Shown: positions 26,613 through 35,537 of the stretch, in pieces
How positions within the stretch are numbered: position 1 is the first letter of the stretch
Layout of the letters: each line of letters begins with the position of its first letter
From: Methanosarcina sp. UBA289
Lineage (GTDB): Archaea; Halobacteriota; Methanosarcinia; Methanosarcinales; Methanosarcinaceae
Reading direction: 5' to 3'
DNA: 64,000 nucleotides
Assembly: GCA_002496565.1 (NCBI GenBank)
Contig: DAKJ01000023.1
Coordinates: 1-64,000 of the forward strand
Translations under genes and position numbers: made by a program
Notes under the pieces: generated by a model
What the model saw: the letters and a program-made list of their open reading frames with translations, nothing else
What the model was told of the DNA's origin: nothing
The model's database searches: none

Positions 26613-27092
26613 TTGAGTACTGGAAGTCTTCGGACTTATAATAAAATCGAACCATCTATATATTCTATAAAAGGCAGAATAATCCAAATTATCGGGTTCT
26701 CTGCATTATTAATCTGGATTGTAATATATGAAATCAAAGCAATCGATTTTAACGAATATGCCGACGGTTCATTACTTGATGTCGGTTCATTAATAAAAGC
26801 ACTGTTATTTCTAGCCGCATTTTCCTTTATGATTTCTATTCTTCTAGGAACATGGATACACTACAAAACAAAAAACACATATTCTGATAATCTTTCAAAC
26901 TGGATAATCAAACTAGTTAAGTGGTTTACATTAGGATTACTTGTTCTCATGATGCCAATTCCACTTATATTATTCCCAGAATCCAACCGACTCTTTGACA
27001 TATGCTCAATTGTGTTGCTGTTTGCAGTAAAATACATAAGAGATAAACTGTTAATAAAAATGGAAACCGAACACGAAAGGACATGCATGTAA
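26613..27092 (+). CDS. Four-helix membrane protein, tandem family copy 3
   Basis: 159 residues, TTG start. It opens STGSLRTYNKIEPSIYSIKG, close to copy 4. Helices at about 22-42, 63-86, 100-121 and 128-144. The tail is the longest and mixed charge (IKMETEHERTCM). Loop 1-2 carries an insert relative to copy 2 (YADGSLLDVGSLIKALLFL). Function unknown; the copy-specific differences lie mainly in loops and tail. Confidence 0.8.
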   Translation: MSTGSLRTYNKIEPSIYSIKGRIIQIIGFSALLIWIVIYEIKAIDFNEYADGSLLDVGSLIKALLFLAAFSFMISILLGTWIHYKTKNTYSDNLSNWIIKLVKWFTLGLLVLMMPIPLILFPESNRLFDICSIVLLFAVKYIRDKLLIKMETEHERTCM

Positions 27093-27186
27093 AAAGGAAA
27101 AAGCCGTCCAAGATTTCAAAACATCCATGAGTAAAAAATGATCGAGTACAGAAAAGCTTCAGTAAAAAATTATTTGAAAATAGAAA

Positions 27187-27244
27187 GATAAATTTAGGAA
27201 GACGTGCCTAAGGTTAATCGTTAAGTTTTGAGAAAGGTGATTGA
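27187..27244 (+). promoter_or_regulatory. Conserved 58-nt leader, copy 4
   Basis: Fourth copy, again with GTG CCT AAG GTT AAT CGT TAA and the GAAAGGTGATTGA site before TTG. It matches copy 2 almost exactly. Confidence 0.6.
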
Positions 27245-27700
27245 TTGGGTACTGAAAGTCTTCGGACTTATAATAAAATCGAACCATCTATATATTCTAC
27301 AAAAGATAGAATAATCCAAATTATCGGGTTCTCTGCATTACTACTATGGCTCTTAGTATATGCGATCGAAACAATCAATTTTAATGAATATGAAAATGAT
27401 ACATTATTTGACAACGGTTCATTAATAAAAGCAATATTATTTCTAGCCGCATTTTCCTTTATGGTATCTATTCTTCTAGGAACGTGGACATGCTATAAAA
27501 TAACACGCGCTTATTCTAATGATTCATCAAACTGGATAACTAAAGTAATTATGTGGTTTGCATTAGGACTTATTGTTCTCACGATATCATTTCCACTTAT
27601 ATCATTCCCAGGACCAGACCACCGATTCTTTATGACATGCTTAATTATATTGCTGTATGCAGGAAAATGTGTAGCAAGAGAACTGCTAAAAAAAGTGTAA
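27245..27700 (+). CDS. Four-helix membrane protein, tandem family copy 4
   Basis: 151 residues, TTG start, GTESLRTYNKIEPSIYSTKD at the N-terminus. Four membrane helices at positions matching copy 1; loop 1-2 has YENDTLFDNGSLIKAILFL. The end (CVARELLKKV) is basic. Its 3' flank shares about 70 bp (27773-27843) with the flanks of copies 1 and 2, absent after copy 3. This shows that whole units including flanks were duplicated. Confidence 0.8.
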   Translation: MGTESLRTYNKIEPSIYSTKDRIIQIIGFSALLLWLLVYAIETINFNEYENDTLFDNGSLIKAILFLAAFSFMVSILLGTWTCYKITRAYSNDSSNWITKVIMWFALGLIVLTISFPLISFPGPDHRFFMTCLIILLYAGKCVARELLKKV

Positions 27701-27850
27701 ACCGAACATAAAAGAACATACATGTAAAAAAGGAAAAAACCGTCTAAGATTTCAAAACATCCATGAGTATATCCTGGCTTAACTTGAGAGTAAAAGACGG
27801 CTGATTCTAAGCCCCTGTATTTGGTTATAAGAAGCTCACCCATATTTTCC

Positions 27851-27917
27851 CAGTTTAGAAACGCTTCGCTTTTGTGCTTATTTTCTCGTTTTAGACATTT
27901 AACTGGGTGGTAATCGG
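27851..27917. repeat. 67-bp direct repeat, copy 2
   Basis: Second copy of the 26409-26475 block, located after membrane-protein copy 4. It begins CAGTTTAGAAACGCTTCGC and ends AACTGGGTGGTAATCGG. Confidence 0.7.
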
Positions 27918-28106
27918 CCATAAGTGTTGTATCTTATATGTTGCAGAATAACTGAGTCTAGAAAAGCATACAAGCAACAAAATTGAAAAAATTAAACGGT
28001 TTTCATTTTTCATTTTATTTTGACTATGTAAGTTTCCTTCATCTACTTTATCTGTCCGCTGATAAAAATCAATATACATAAATAAAAAAATGTTATATGT
28101 AAGTTT

Positions 28107-29066
28107 ATGGTAGAAGAGAATAAAAAAGATGACTTAATTGGTTTAAAACCGCCCATTAGTTTTGTTCCTCATTTGTGGGGACAAATTTGGAAGTTTAAGC
28201 TTTTTCATAGCTCAACATATTCATTTAGCCAAGACGTGGAGTCAGCTATTTCTGGTACATATGAGCATTTTGATCGGTATATTACTTTAATGAATCTTTC
28301 TAAAAGATTAGTCCATGGCTTGGATAAAGATTATGAAGAGTTGATTAAAAAAGGATACTCCACTGCTATTTGTTATAAAGAATTAGCAGCTATTGTTGAT
28401 AGTATGTTTTGTGAACTTTATTCTTCGGTGGATTGTACTCGGACTGTTATTGCAGCTGTATATGGGAATTATCGATGTGTACCCTCGGACTCAACTTCAA
28501 GACTGTTTAAATATGCCGCTGTCGGAAAACTTAGTGGGAACCAAGTTAAAAAGTTAGTCCATATGGATGAAAGAGTGCCAATTGAAATAAGAAAAGCATT
28601 AGCAGATGGACACAATGATTGGTCCCCAAAATTGAAAAACATCAGAGATGCAATAAATCATTCGAGTATTGGATATTGCAGTGACCTTGAAAGAAGAAAA
28701 AAAGGAGAGCTTGAACCAAAAATATCTTATTTCCATCGTAGTCTTGCAGATAAAGAAGGGAATATACTTGTAGCTGAGGATATATTTAAAACGCTTTCTG
28801 ATTACGAAGTAAAAGTAAATCTGTTTCTTGGGTCTGTTTATTATGCATTAAACCAAACCTTGAAAGATGAAGAAACCACACAAGTATGTGGAATTTTTAA
28901 CGGTCGTGCTTATCTGAGACTTGTGTCACCATATGAAGCAATAGATTTTAACAGTGGAAGATGTCTATCTAGAGAATGGTTCGAAAAAGAAGATCAACCG
29001 ACATGTCCGTATGTAAATATATGTGGGGCTTATGTAAAAAATGAAAATGTGGATTGCTTAAACTAA
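28107..29066 (+). CDS. Unknown protein with HEPN-like RDxxxH motif
   Basis: 319-residue soluble protein that I do not recognise. The middle is helical; at residues 180-185 it has RDAINH, matching the R-(N/D/H)-x3-H pattern of HEPN ribonucleases, in a helix context (PKLKNIRDAINHSSIG). The C-terminal part has several cysteines, one group reading CPYVNICGAYVKNENVDC, a possible metal site. The ATG has no clear ribosome-binding site; CATAAATAAAAAAATG lies about 30 nt upstream and could be the promoter of a nearly leaderless mRNA. No antitoxin-like partner lies beside it. Confidence 0.7.
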   Translation: MVEENKKDDLIGLKPPISFVPHLWGQIWKFKLFHSSTYSFSQDVESAISGTYEHFDRYITLMNLSKRLVHGLDKDYEELIKKGYSTAICYKELAAIVDSMFCELYSSVDCTRTVIAAVYGNYRCVPSDSTSRLFKYAAVGKLSGNQVKKLVHMDERVPIEIRKALADGHNDWSPKLKNIRDAINHSSIGYCSDLERRKKGELEPKISYFHRSLADKEGNILVAEDIFKTLSDYEVKVNLFLGSVYYALNQTLKDEETTQVCGIFNGRAYLRLVSPYEAIDFNSGRCLSREWFEKEDQPTCPYVNICGAYVKNENVDCLN

Positions 29067-29473
29067 TCCATTAGTTATCCTATGTTTTCCAAAATTTCCA
29101 TTGTGGTTTTTTCTCAGTTGTCTCAGGCAAAATCTTTGTATTTAACTTTCCGTTTTCTTGAATAAGCTCTGATATAAACAGCCTGTTTCTATGTAACTTC
29201 ATTAAGCTATGTGATCTGGTCATCATGTGTAGCTGCACAGGAGTTATATTACTTAGTATACAGTTGTTTTCATAAAATCATGTATTTTTTCTCGAATAGA
29301 GTTATAATTGAAGGCTATTTATTGAGACAAAAGGAAAAATGCAGTAATCTTAGGCAAAAACCACTGCATTTAAACGATATACGCCCAATATAATAATATT
29401 TAAAATCATTGAACTGCTGTAATTAATACTAATCAGACACTTATACTGAATAAAAAGTAAAAAGGAATTAATC
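29067..29473. other. Intergenic region, nothing recognised
   Basis: 407 bp AT-rich spacer. A 60-codon frame at 29211-29393 is not protein-like. The last 60 bp carry the acetyltransferase promoter and its AAAGGAATTA ribosome-binding site. Confidence 0.4.
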
Positions 29474-30112
29474 ATGGATTTTATAATTCGCAATGAAAAA
29501 GTAGAGGACTTTAATCAAGTAGAAAACTTAACAAGAGAAGCATTTTGGAATCTCTATGTACCTGGCTGTAACGAACATTATTTAGTACATATTATGAGAA
29601 ATTATCCTGATTTTATTAAGAAACTTGATTTTGTTGCAGAATATAATGGCGAAATAATTGGTAACATTATGTACACCAAAGCCTGGTTGTATTCGGAAGA
29701 TGGAATTAAGATAGAAATTGCTAGTTTTGGCCCCATAAGTGTATTACCAAAATATCAGCGGAAAGGCGTAGGCAGTGCGTTAATTCGCCACACAATTGAT
29801 ATTGCTAAAAACGATGGAATAAATGTAATTGTTATATTCGGTGACCCCTGTAACTATTGCAAGCACGGTTTTAAAAGCAGCAAAGATTTCAATATTAGCG
29901 ATATGAATGGTGAATACCCTTACAGCATGCTTGCTTTAGAATTAAAAGAAGGAGTTGTTAAAGGGCACAACTGGAAGTATAAATATAGTCCAGTATTAGA
30001 AATTAATGAAAATGATGCAGAAGAGTATGACAAAAAATTTGAACATAAAGAAAAAGGATACAACCCTTCCCAGGAGATATTCTCAATTGCAGTAAGATCA
30101 TACCTAAAGTAA
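29474..30112 (+). CDS. GNAT family N-acetyltransferase
   Basis: 212 residues of the YhbS-like GNAT group. The acetyl-CoA-binding motif A is FGPISVLPKYQRKGVGSALIRHT near residue 95, shown here by its core RKGVGSALI. FGDPCNYCKHGFKSS near 130 corresponds to the substrate side of YhbS relatives. Substrate unknown. ATG after AAAGGAATTA. AT-rich codon use like the neighbouring accessory genes. Confidence 0.88.
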   Translation: MDFIIRNEKVEDFNQVENLTREAFWNLYVPGCNEHYLVHIMRNYPDFIKKLDFVAEYNGEIIGNIMYTKAWLYSEDGIKIEIASFGPISVLPKYQRKGVGSALIRHTIDIAKNDGINVIVIFGDPCNYCKHGFKSSKDFNISDMNGEYPYSMLALELKEGVVKGHNWKYKYSPVLEINENDAEEYDKKFEHKEKGYNPSQEIFSIAVRSYLK

Positions 30113-30169
30113 CTTCATCTAACAATCGCTCCCCAGTCAAACGCAAAAGATAAAAGACTTTTAAGGTTA

Positions 30170-30391
30170 CTACTTTGAAATCAGAGTATTTTTTATCTCT
30201 TCAAATTCCTCTTTTGTAATTTCACCTTTAGCATATCTTTCTTTTGCTGTATCCAGTGCAGACTTTCCTTCACACACGTGTGTCTTGCTTCGGTTAATGA
30301 GATATTTAATTGACAGAAAAGCTAGTACAATTATAGGAATCCAAAGTATGATTACTCCAAAGATCATTATAATTTCACTTGAGCCTATCAT
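30170..30391 (-). CDS. Small SHOCT-domain membrane protein
   Basis: 73 residues: one membrane helix at 6-31 (IIMIFGVIILWIPIIVLAFL) followed by a SHOCT motif at about 47-72 (LDTAKERYAKGEITKEEFEE). SHOCT is an oligomerisation motif of unknown role. The ATG is preceded by TGAGGTCA at five bases, a strong ribosome-binding site. Convergent with the acetyltransferase gene, 57 bp apart. Confidence 0.88.
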   Translation of the reverse strand: MIGSSEIIMIFGVIILWIPIIVLAFLSIKYLINRSKTHVCEGKSALDTAKERYAKGEITKEEFEEIKNTLISK

Positions 30392-30593
30392 TGATTGACC
30401 TCATTTGATATATTTAGCTAATGTAATAAATAAATTATGTTTCTAATGTGATAAACTGTAATAAGATATGAAACGAGATAATGATTATCTAACTTGAAAA
30501 CGGCAAGTTTCCAGGCAGCCAGATAATTCAATAGTTTTACAGGAAAAATATTGTGTTTCAGAAAATATCGTGGAGTCTATACCGAGCACGTTT

Positions 30594-30716
30594 TTATAAG
30601 AAATCGTATCTTAAAGGACTTTATTATAAGAAATCGTATAAGAAGTAATTTTAAATGACTTTAGTGCTGCAAAATTAGTAGTATCACATACTTATTAGTA
30701 ATATCACATACTTTAT
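30594..30716. repeat. Two short tandem duplications
   Basis: TTATAAGAAATCGTAT occurs near 30594 and 30624, and TTAGTARTATCACATACTT near 30675 and 30697. They lie in the 347-bp spacer between the SHOCT gene and the beta-helix gene (30392-30738), which otherwise holds no gene. Confidence 0.55.
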
Positions 30717-30738
30717 ACTGCGTTAAGTTTAAAAAAAT

Positions 30739-32016
30739 TTAAAAATGGTGTACAAATGTTGTACAATACAATATGCTGTATATTATTGCCATTAGTTGTA
30801 ACCTAATGGTTGTAGTAAGTGGAACAGAGCCTAATCCCATTGGTTTTACGTAATTACATGTCCATGTTGAGCCTGTCCAGGTCCAACCTGAAGAAGTCTG
30901 ATTAGTTTTAGGATCTCTAAAATCGGAATTAGAAAAACTTGTTTGATATACATCCCCCTTTTCATTATTGTAAAAACAATTGTTAGCTACAGAAAGGTTT
31001 GCTCCTACAAGATCAGCAATCGCATACCCTGTTCCCGTCTGAGAAATTGCAGTATGTTGAGCTGTATTTGTAAAAACATTATCTTTTATTATTGTACCTT
31101 GTCCTCCGGCTTGATTTCTAAAAGCATTATTTTTCACCCCATCAAAAATATTGTTATAAATCTGAGTGCCCTGGAATCCATCATTAACTATGCCTCCTGT
31201 AGATGGAATATTATAACTCTGCCCTGTTTCATAGAACAAATTGTGGTGAATCTGAACCTTCTGAATGTTTGAGACTCCGGCATCATAGGCAGTTAACCAA
31301 ATACCTTTTCCCCACGTTCTATTAAGGACATTATTATAGATCTCCACATTACTTACAGTACCTTTTGAATCTTCTATCTGGATGCCAGGATCACCACCAC
31401 CGGCATCCAATTGCGCATCTATAACATTGTCATGGAATCTGACATTTGCAGAGTTCCAGATCCTGAGGCCACTGTTTGTTCTTGTAGTTATTCGATTACT
31501 GAAGCATTCAATATATTGACTATCAATACCATAGAAGCCTTCATGCCCGAGTCTGTAAACAAGATTATTATAAAATTTAATGTTTTCACATCTTTTGGTT
31601 CTCAGGCCATCTCCCAAACTATCGTGAAAAGTGCAGTTATAAACCTGTATATTATCGCAATCGATCATATAGATGCAGTTATAAAATCCTGCACCATGAG
31701 GAGTTTCTGAATTGCCGTTGCTGTTTGCATTAATTTCTAAATTTCGAATTGTGACGTTTTGAACACGATTTCCTGAAATTAATGGTTTCCATGCAGGCCA
31801 CCCAGCGTGATCTGGAATTGTGATTACAGTTCCAGGTTCACCTTCTAGAATGGTGTTAGATTGAAGAATTATTGAGTCTGTCAAAATATAAGTTCCAGCA
31901 GGAAGGTGAATTCTACCTCCCTGCTGAAGCTCTTGGTTAATATCATTTTGGTTTGCTGCTCCAGCTATTTCAGGTAACAGTAAAATAAATAGAATAATAG
32001 CGGAAGATATTTTCAT
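30739..32016 (-). CDS. Secreted right-handed beta-helix protein
   Basis: 425 residues with a signal peptide (KISSAIILFILLLPEIAGA) and a long parallel beta-helix: recurring rungs such as NVTIRNLEINAN, NIQVYNCTFHD, NIKFYNNLVYR and VEIYNNVLNR, as in NosD, pectate lyase and Methanosarcina surface proteins. It probably binds or cleaves polysaccharide outside the cell. The start at 32016 puts the signal peptide first; 17 further codons upstream are rejected. The last 35 residues (PLTTTIRLQLMAIIYSILYC) look unlike the helix and may result from a frameshift that replaced a longer C-terminus. Confidence 0.8.
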   Translation of the reverse strand: MKISSAIILFILLLPEIAGAANQNDINQELQQGGRIHLPAGTYILTDSIILQSNTILEGEPGTVITIPDHAGWPAWKPLISGNRVQNVTIRNLEINANSNGNSETPHGAGFYNCIYMIDCDNIQVYNCTFHDSLGDGLRTKRCENIKFYNNLVYRLGHEGFYGIDSQYIECFSNRITTRTNSGLRIWNSANVRFHDNVIDAQLDAGGGDPGIQIEDSKGTVSNVEIYNNVLNRTWGKGIWLTAYDAGVSNIQKVQIHHNLFYETGQSYNIPSTGGIVNDGFQGTQIYNNIFDGVKNNAFRNQAGGQGTIIKDNVFTNTAQHTAISQTGTGYAIADLVGANLSVANNCFYNNEKGDVYQTSFSNSDFRDPKTNQTSSGWTWTGSTWTCNYVKPMGLGSVPLTTTIRLQLMAIIYSILYCTTFVHHF

Positions 32017-32753
32017 TTTTTTAGATCCCTTAAAGATATGTTGTGAGATGAGTAGACAAACCAACAAAGTAATCCAACAACGAATTATAGCAGCTACAAA
32101 TTCTTATAGTAATTATTTAAATAATTCCATTATGTTGATTGACAAATTAAGTATGATGTTGATTAACAAATTAAATATGATATTTCCGGTCGTGGTGCAA
32201 AAAATCTGGCTTTTTCACAAAATCATTAAAAACTATCACAATTCGGAAAGTTAAACATTTTCATTCAAGCGAAAACGACACATAAAGATAAGAATTATAA
32301 TAATATCAAACTGAGGAAATATTATTTTTGCAACAGAACCGATTTAAATGCTCATTCAGAAGTTTTTGCAACGGAACCTTTTATATAAATATTTATGAAC
32401 GACCATATAACATATTAAACATATTTAGATATTGAATATATATTTACAAAATGTTATATATTTATATGTTATAATGTACTGCAAAAACGGGGATAAGAAT
32501 AAAACGTGCTTTCTTCTGTATTCGGTGAAAACAGAATACATCGATTTTCCAATATATAAAATGTAAATAATGTGGTTATTTTTGTAGTGATTTATGTAAA
32601 CCCAAACTTTGGAAATCGATGTTTCCTGTTGATTTGAATAGCCATTTTAGGTTAACAAATTACTTAACTGAATTACAAATAAAGCAAATTTATGTTTATC
32701 ACAAAAACTTCATAAGAATAAAAATTACAACATATAATATTTAGGGGTATAAT
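32017..32753. other. Divergent promoter region of two secreted-protein genes
   Basis: 737 bp AT-rich spacer. TTTTTGCAACRGAACC is present twice (near 32327 and 32364). An inverted repeat lies at 32538-32622. GGGGTATAAT before 32754 is the ribosome-binding site of the PKD gene. No protein-like frame. Confidence 0.5.
32518..32622. repeat. Hairpin and 15-bp inverted repeat
   Basis: GTATTC (32518-32523) and GAATAC (32534-32539) form a small hairpin. Overlapping it, ACATCGATTTTCCAA (32538-32552) is the near-perfect inverse of TTTGGAAATCGATGT (32608-32622), with an AT-rich 55-nt interior. It could be an RNA stem or the remnant of a small inverted-repeat element. Confidence 0.5.
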
Positions 32754-33920
32754 ATGAATAAAAATTCGCCAATATTGGTTTTACTAACAGGTTTCGTTCT
32801 CTTGTTAGTATCAGTTCTTCCGGTTATGGCATCTACAGATACTGCAAGTGATTCTGCGGCATTATTATCTAGTGAACTTGCTAGTAATCAGCACGAAGAT
32901 CAAGGTGTGAAGTTTTCATCGGATCCAATATTCTTCTCTGACATTGCTACAATTGATTTTGAAAATTTATCAGAGTGGACGGTCATTTCCGATCAGTACA
33001 TAGACCTAGGTGTGATTTTTTCAGGGGATCCACAAATTTTAACAGCTGGTCAGAGTTTAAACGTTGGAGGATATCCACCACGATCAGGAATAAATGTTGC
33101 AGGTAGTTTTACTGATGGTAGAATTCAGGCCAATTTTACCAATCCGGTTTCTGACGTTGAAGTTTATTACTGGTCAAAAGACAACTTATATCTTGATGCA
33201 TATGACGCAAATGGTATATTAATAGAGACTAAAACCGGCATCCCAGACACTGATGGTTATAACCACGGCCCAATAATGTATAATCTTAATATAAGCAATA
33301 AGTCAGGAATCTCAAGTATAGTCATTAATGGTGCTGCCAATTACTATGTCATTGATGACTTTAGTTTTACCACTTCAACCTCCCCGGTTGCTGAATTTTC
33401 TGCATCTCCAACTTCAGGAAAAGCCCCATTGACAGTCAAGTTTACTGACAAGAGCACAGGATCGCCAACTTCATGGAAATGGAGTTTTGGAGACGGGACA
33501 TCTTCAACCCAGCAGAATCCAACGCATAAGTATTCCAAAGTAGGGAGTTATACTGTTAAACTTACAGCAACAAATGGTAAAGGCAGTAACACGGTAACAA
33601 AAGCAGATTATATAAAAGCAGTAACAAAACCAGTTGCTTCATTTTCTGCGAAACCTACCTCAGGAAAAGCACCATTAATGGTTGCCTTTACTGACAAAAG
33701 CACAGGAATACCGACTTCATGGAAATGGAGTTTTGGAGACGGAGCATCTTCATCAGAACAGAGTCCAAAACATCAGTATTTACAGGAAGGAAACTATAAG
33801 GTTACACTTACAGTGACCAATGTGGCAGGTAGCAATACTGTAACGAAGACAAATTTCATAAAAGTGACAACAAATACAAGACCGGGGTTATTCTCTGAAA
33901 AAAATAAACCCTTAAATTGA
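32754..33920 (+). CDS. Secreted protein with two PKD domains
   Basis: 388 residues: signal peptide at 1-26 (PILVLLTGFVLLLVSVLPVM), an N-terminal beta-sandwich domain at about 60-200 (IDFENLSEW ... VIDDFSF), then two PKD domains at about 208-290 and 296-378, each with the WSFGDG core. PKD domains mediate surface contacts in Methanosarcina. No C-terminal anchor is seen, so it is released or held by other surface proteins. The ATG follows GGGGT. The two PKD repeats are 70 percent or so alike by eye. Confidence 0.88.
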   Translation: MNKNSPILVLLTGFVLLLVSVLPVMASTDTASDSAALLSSELASNQHEDQGVKFSSDPIFFSDIATIDFENLSEWTVISDQYIDLGVIFSGDPQILTAGQSLNVGGYPPRSGINVAGSFTDGRIQANFTNPVSDVEVYYWSKDNLYLDAYDANGILIETKTGIPDTDGYNHGPIMYNLNISNKSGISSIVINGAANYYVIDDFSFTTSTSPVAEFSASPTSGKAPLTVKFTDKSTGSPTSWKWSFGDGTSSTQQNPTHKYSKVGSYTVKLTATNGKGSNTVTKADYIKAVTKPVASFSAKPTSGKAPLMVAFTDKSTGIPTSWKWSFGDGASSSEQSPKHQYLQEGNYKVTLTVTNVAGSNTVTKTNFIKVTTNTRPGLFSEKNKPLN

Positions 33921-34298
33921 AAAATTGAAGTTTAAATCTAAAAAGAGTGGGGGATTTATTCTTCAAAAATAAAAATAATTATTCAGAGTAGATAAAACAG
34001 CATCAATAGCAATCTTTATAAAAATTTAATAGATAAATATATACGAATCGATTTTCTTTGAGTGTTAATGATTGACTACTTTTTTTCTATAAGTTAGTAA
34101 TCAGACTTACCGACAGTAGACCAATTTTCTACAAATTCAAAGTTGAATTTCTGGATACGATCTCACAATTTGGTATAGTAACTTTTCGAGATTTATGATT
34201 TTTCAGAACTTTCGCTACACTACCCAATCAATTGAGATAAAGGGCAAAATAAAGTATTTTGAGGAAATTATTGCATTTTTTACTTGAAAATAGCCTGA

Positions 34299-34324
34299 AG
34301 GTTCCGGCAATTTCACCGGAACCT
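34299..34324. terminator. 9-bp perfect stem-loop between convergent genes
   Basis: AGGTTCCGG (34299-34307) and CCGGAACCT (34316-34324) pair perfectly with an 8-nt loop. It lies between the ends of the PKD and CDF genes. A GTTTTT follows 19 nt downstream on the plus strand. A role in 3' end formation in both directions is inferred. The rest of the spacer 33921-34406 shows nothing else. Confidence 0.55.
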
Positions 34325-34406
34325 GAAGAAGAAATTAAGACAAGTTTTTAGAAAGATGAGATTCTTACAGTAAAAAGCCAACTAAAACTACAATTTTTTT
34401 AAGATT

Positions 34407-35537
34407 TCATTGGGAATAAGCCTTTAAAACATGTTTTTGTATTCCATGCAGTACTTCCCGATTCTCAGGCTCACAGTGACAGCATTCCCCTGAAGCTGTA
34501 AGAGGATCCACATGGATAGTGGTGCCGGAAAGGTAAGAAAAGTTTTCAAGAAGTTTCTCTCTTATTGCATTGGCGATTTCATGCCCCTCCCCAACCGAAA
34601 GAGAAGGAGCAACGGAAGCATTAATCTCCGCATGGAGCCGATGTCCTATCCAGCGGACTCTAAGGTCCGTGACTTCACAGACTCCTTCTACACTTTCAGT
34701 AATATTTTTTACTTTATCGATGACTTCGGGCTCAACGCCGTCAAGAAGACGGGTAAATACTAGCTTGCTTGAATCAAAGACGATTTTGAGGATGCTTATC
34801 GTGATTAACATTCCAATGACAGGGTCAATGATCGGATATCCCAACCAGATTCCGATGGCTCCTATGAGGACTGCAAGGCTGGTAAAGCCGTCCACTCGGG
34901 CATGGTATCCGTCTGCAATAAGGGCTGCACTCCCTATCTCCTTTCCGATTTTCATCCTGAACTGGGCCACAACCTCGTTTCCAATACAGCCTATAATTGC
35001 GGCAGCAACTACAGCCTGCAAATGTTCAACAGGCTGAGGGTTTAAGAAGCGGTTCACAGACTCATAACCCGCAACCGCGGCACTGAAAAGGATAAGGAGA
35101 ACAATGATTATACCTGCAAGATCCTCTACTCTGCCATATCCGTAGGAAAAGCGTTTGCTTGGTTTTCTTCTGGCCAGGGAAAAAGCTATTGCAAGAGGAA
35201 TTGCAGTTGATGCATCCCCGAAGTTATGGATGGTATCGGCAAGAAGGGCAACACTTCCCGAGATAGAAACAATGAAAATTTGCAGAACTGCTGTGATCAT
35301 CAGCCCGATAAACGACCATTTTACTGCCCAGAGCCCTTTGTTAGTAGCAAGTATGGAAGGGTCTACAGTCCCATGAGTGTGACTGTGCACGTGGGAATGA
35401 GTATAGGAGTGATCATGAGAATGGGCGTGAAAACGAGAGAGGAAAGTGAAAAGTCTGTTTTTTCGAATATTCTCATGGAGCTGTTCGGAACTGCCCTCCT
35501 TTTCCTGAGGATGAGAATTAGAATGCTTTTCGGACAT
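34407..35537 (-). CDS. Cation diffusion facilitator family metal exporter
   Basis: 376 residues. The N-terminus is strongly His-rich (residues 35-60, with repeated HSH and HTH), a metal-sensing or chaperoning tail. Six membrane helices follow; the metal-site motifs are LLADTIHNFGD in helix 2 and IADGYHARVDGF in helix 5, with both Asp/His pairs present. The cytoplasmic C-terminal domain has RWIGHRLHAEINASV. It likely exports Zn2+ or another divalent ion by proton antiport. Two extra cysteines in GECCHCEPE near the end are unusual. Monocistronic. Confidence 0.92.
   Translation of the reverse strand: MSEKHSNSHPQEKEGSSEQLHENIRKNRLFTFLSRFHAHSHDHSYTHSHVHSHTHGTVDPSILATNKGLWAVKWSFIGLMITAVLQIFIVSISGSVALLADTIHNFGDASTAIPLAIAFSLARRKPSKRFSYGYGRVEDLAGIIIVLLILFSAAVAGYESVNRFLNPQPVEHLQAVVAAAIIGCIGNEVVAQFRMKIGKEIGSAALIADGYHARVDGFTSLAVLIGAIGIWLGYPIIDPVIGMLITISILKIVFDSSKLVFTRLLDGVEPEVIDKVKNITESVEGVCEVTDLRVRWIGHRLHAEINASVAPSLSVGEGHEIANAIREKLLENFSYLSGTTIHVDPLTASGECCHCEPENREVLHGIQKHVLKAYSQ

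Noticed and set aside
29211..29393. 60-codon frame before the acetyltransferase
   Set aside because: No ribosome-binding site and not protein-like.
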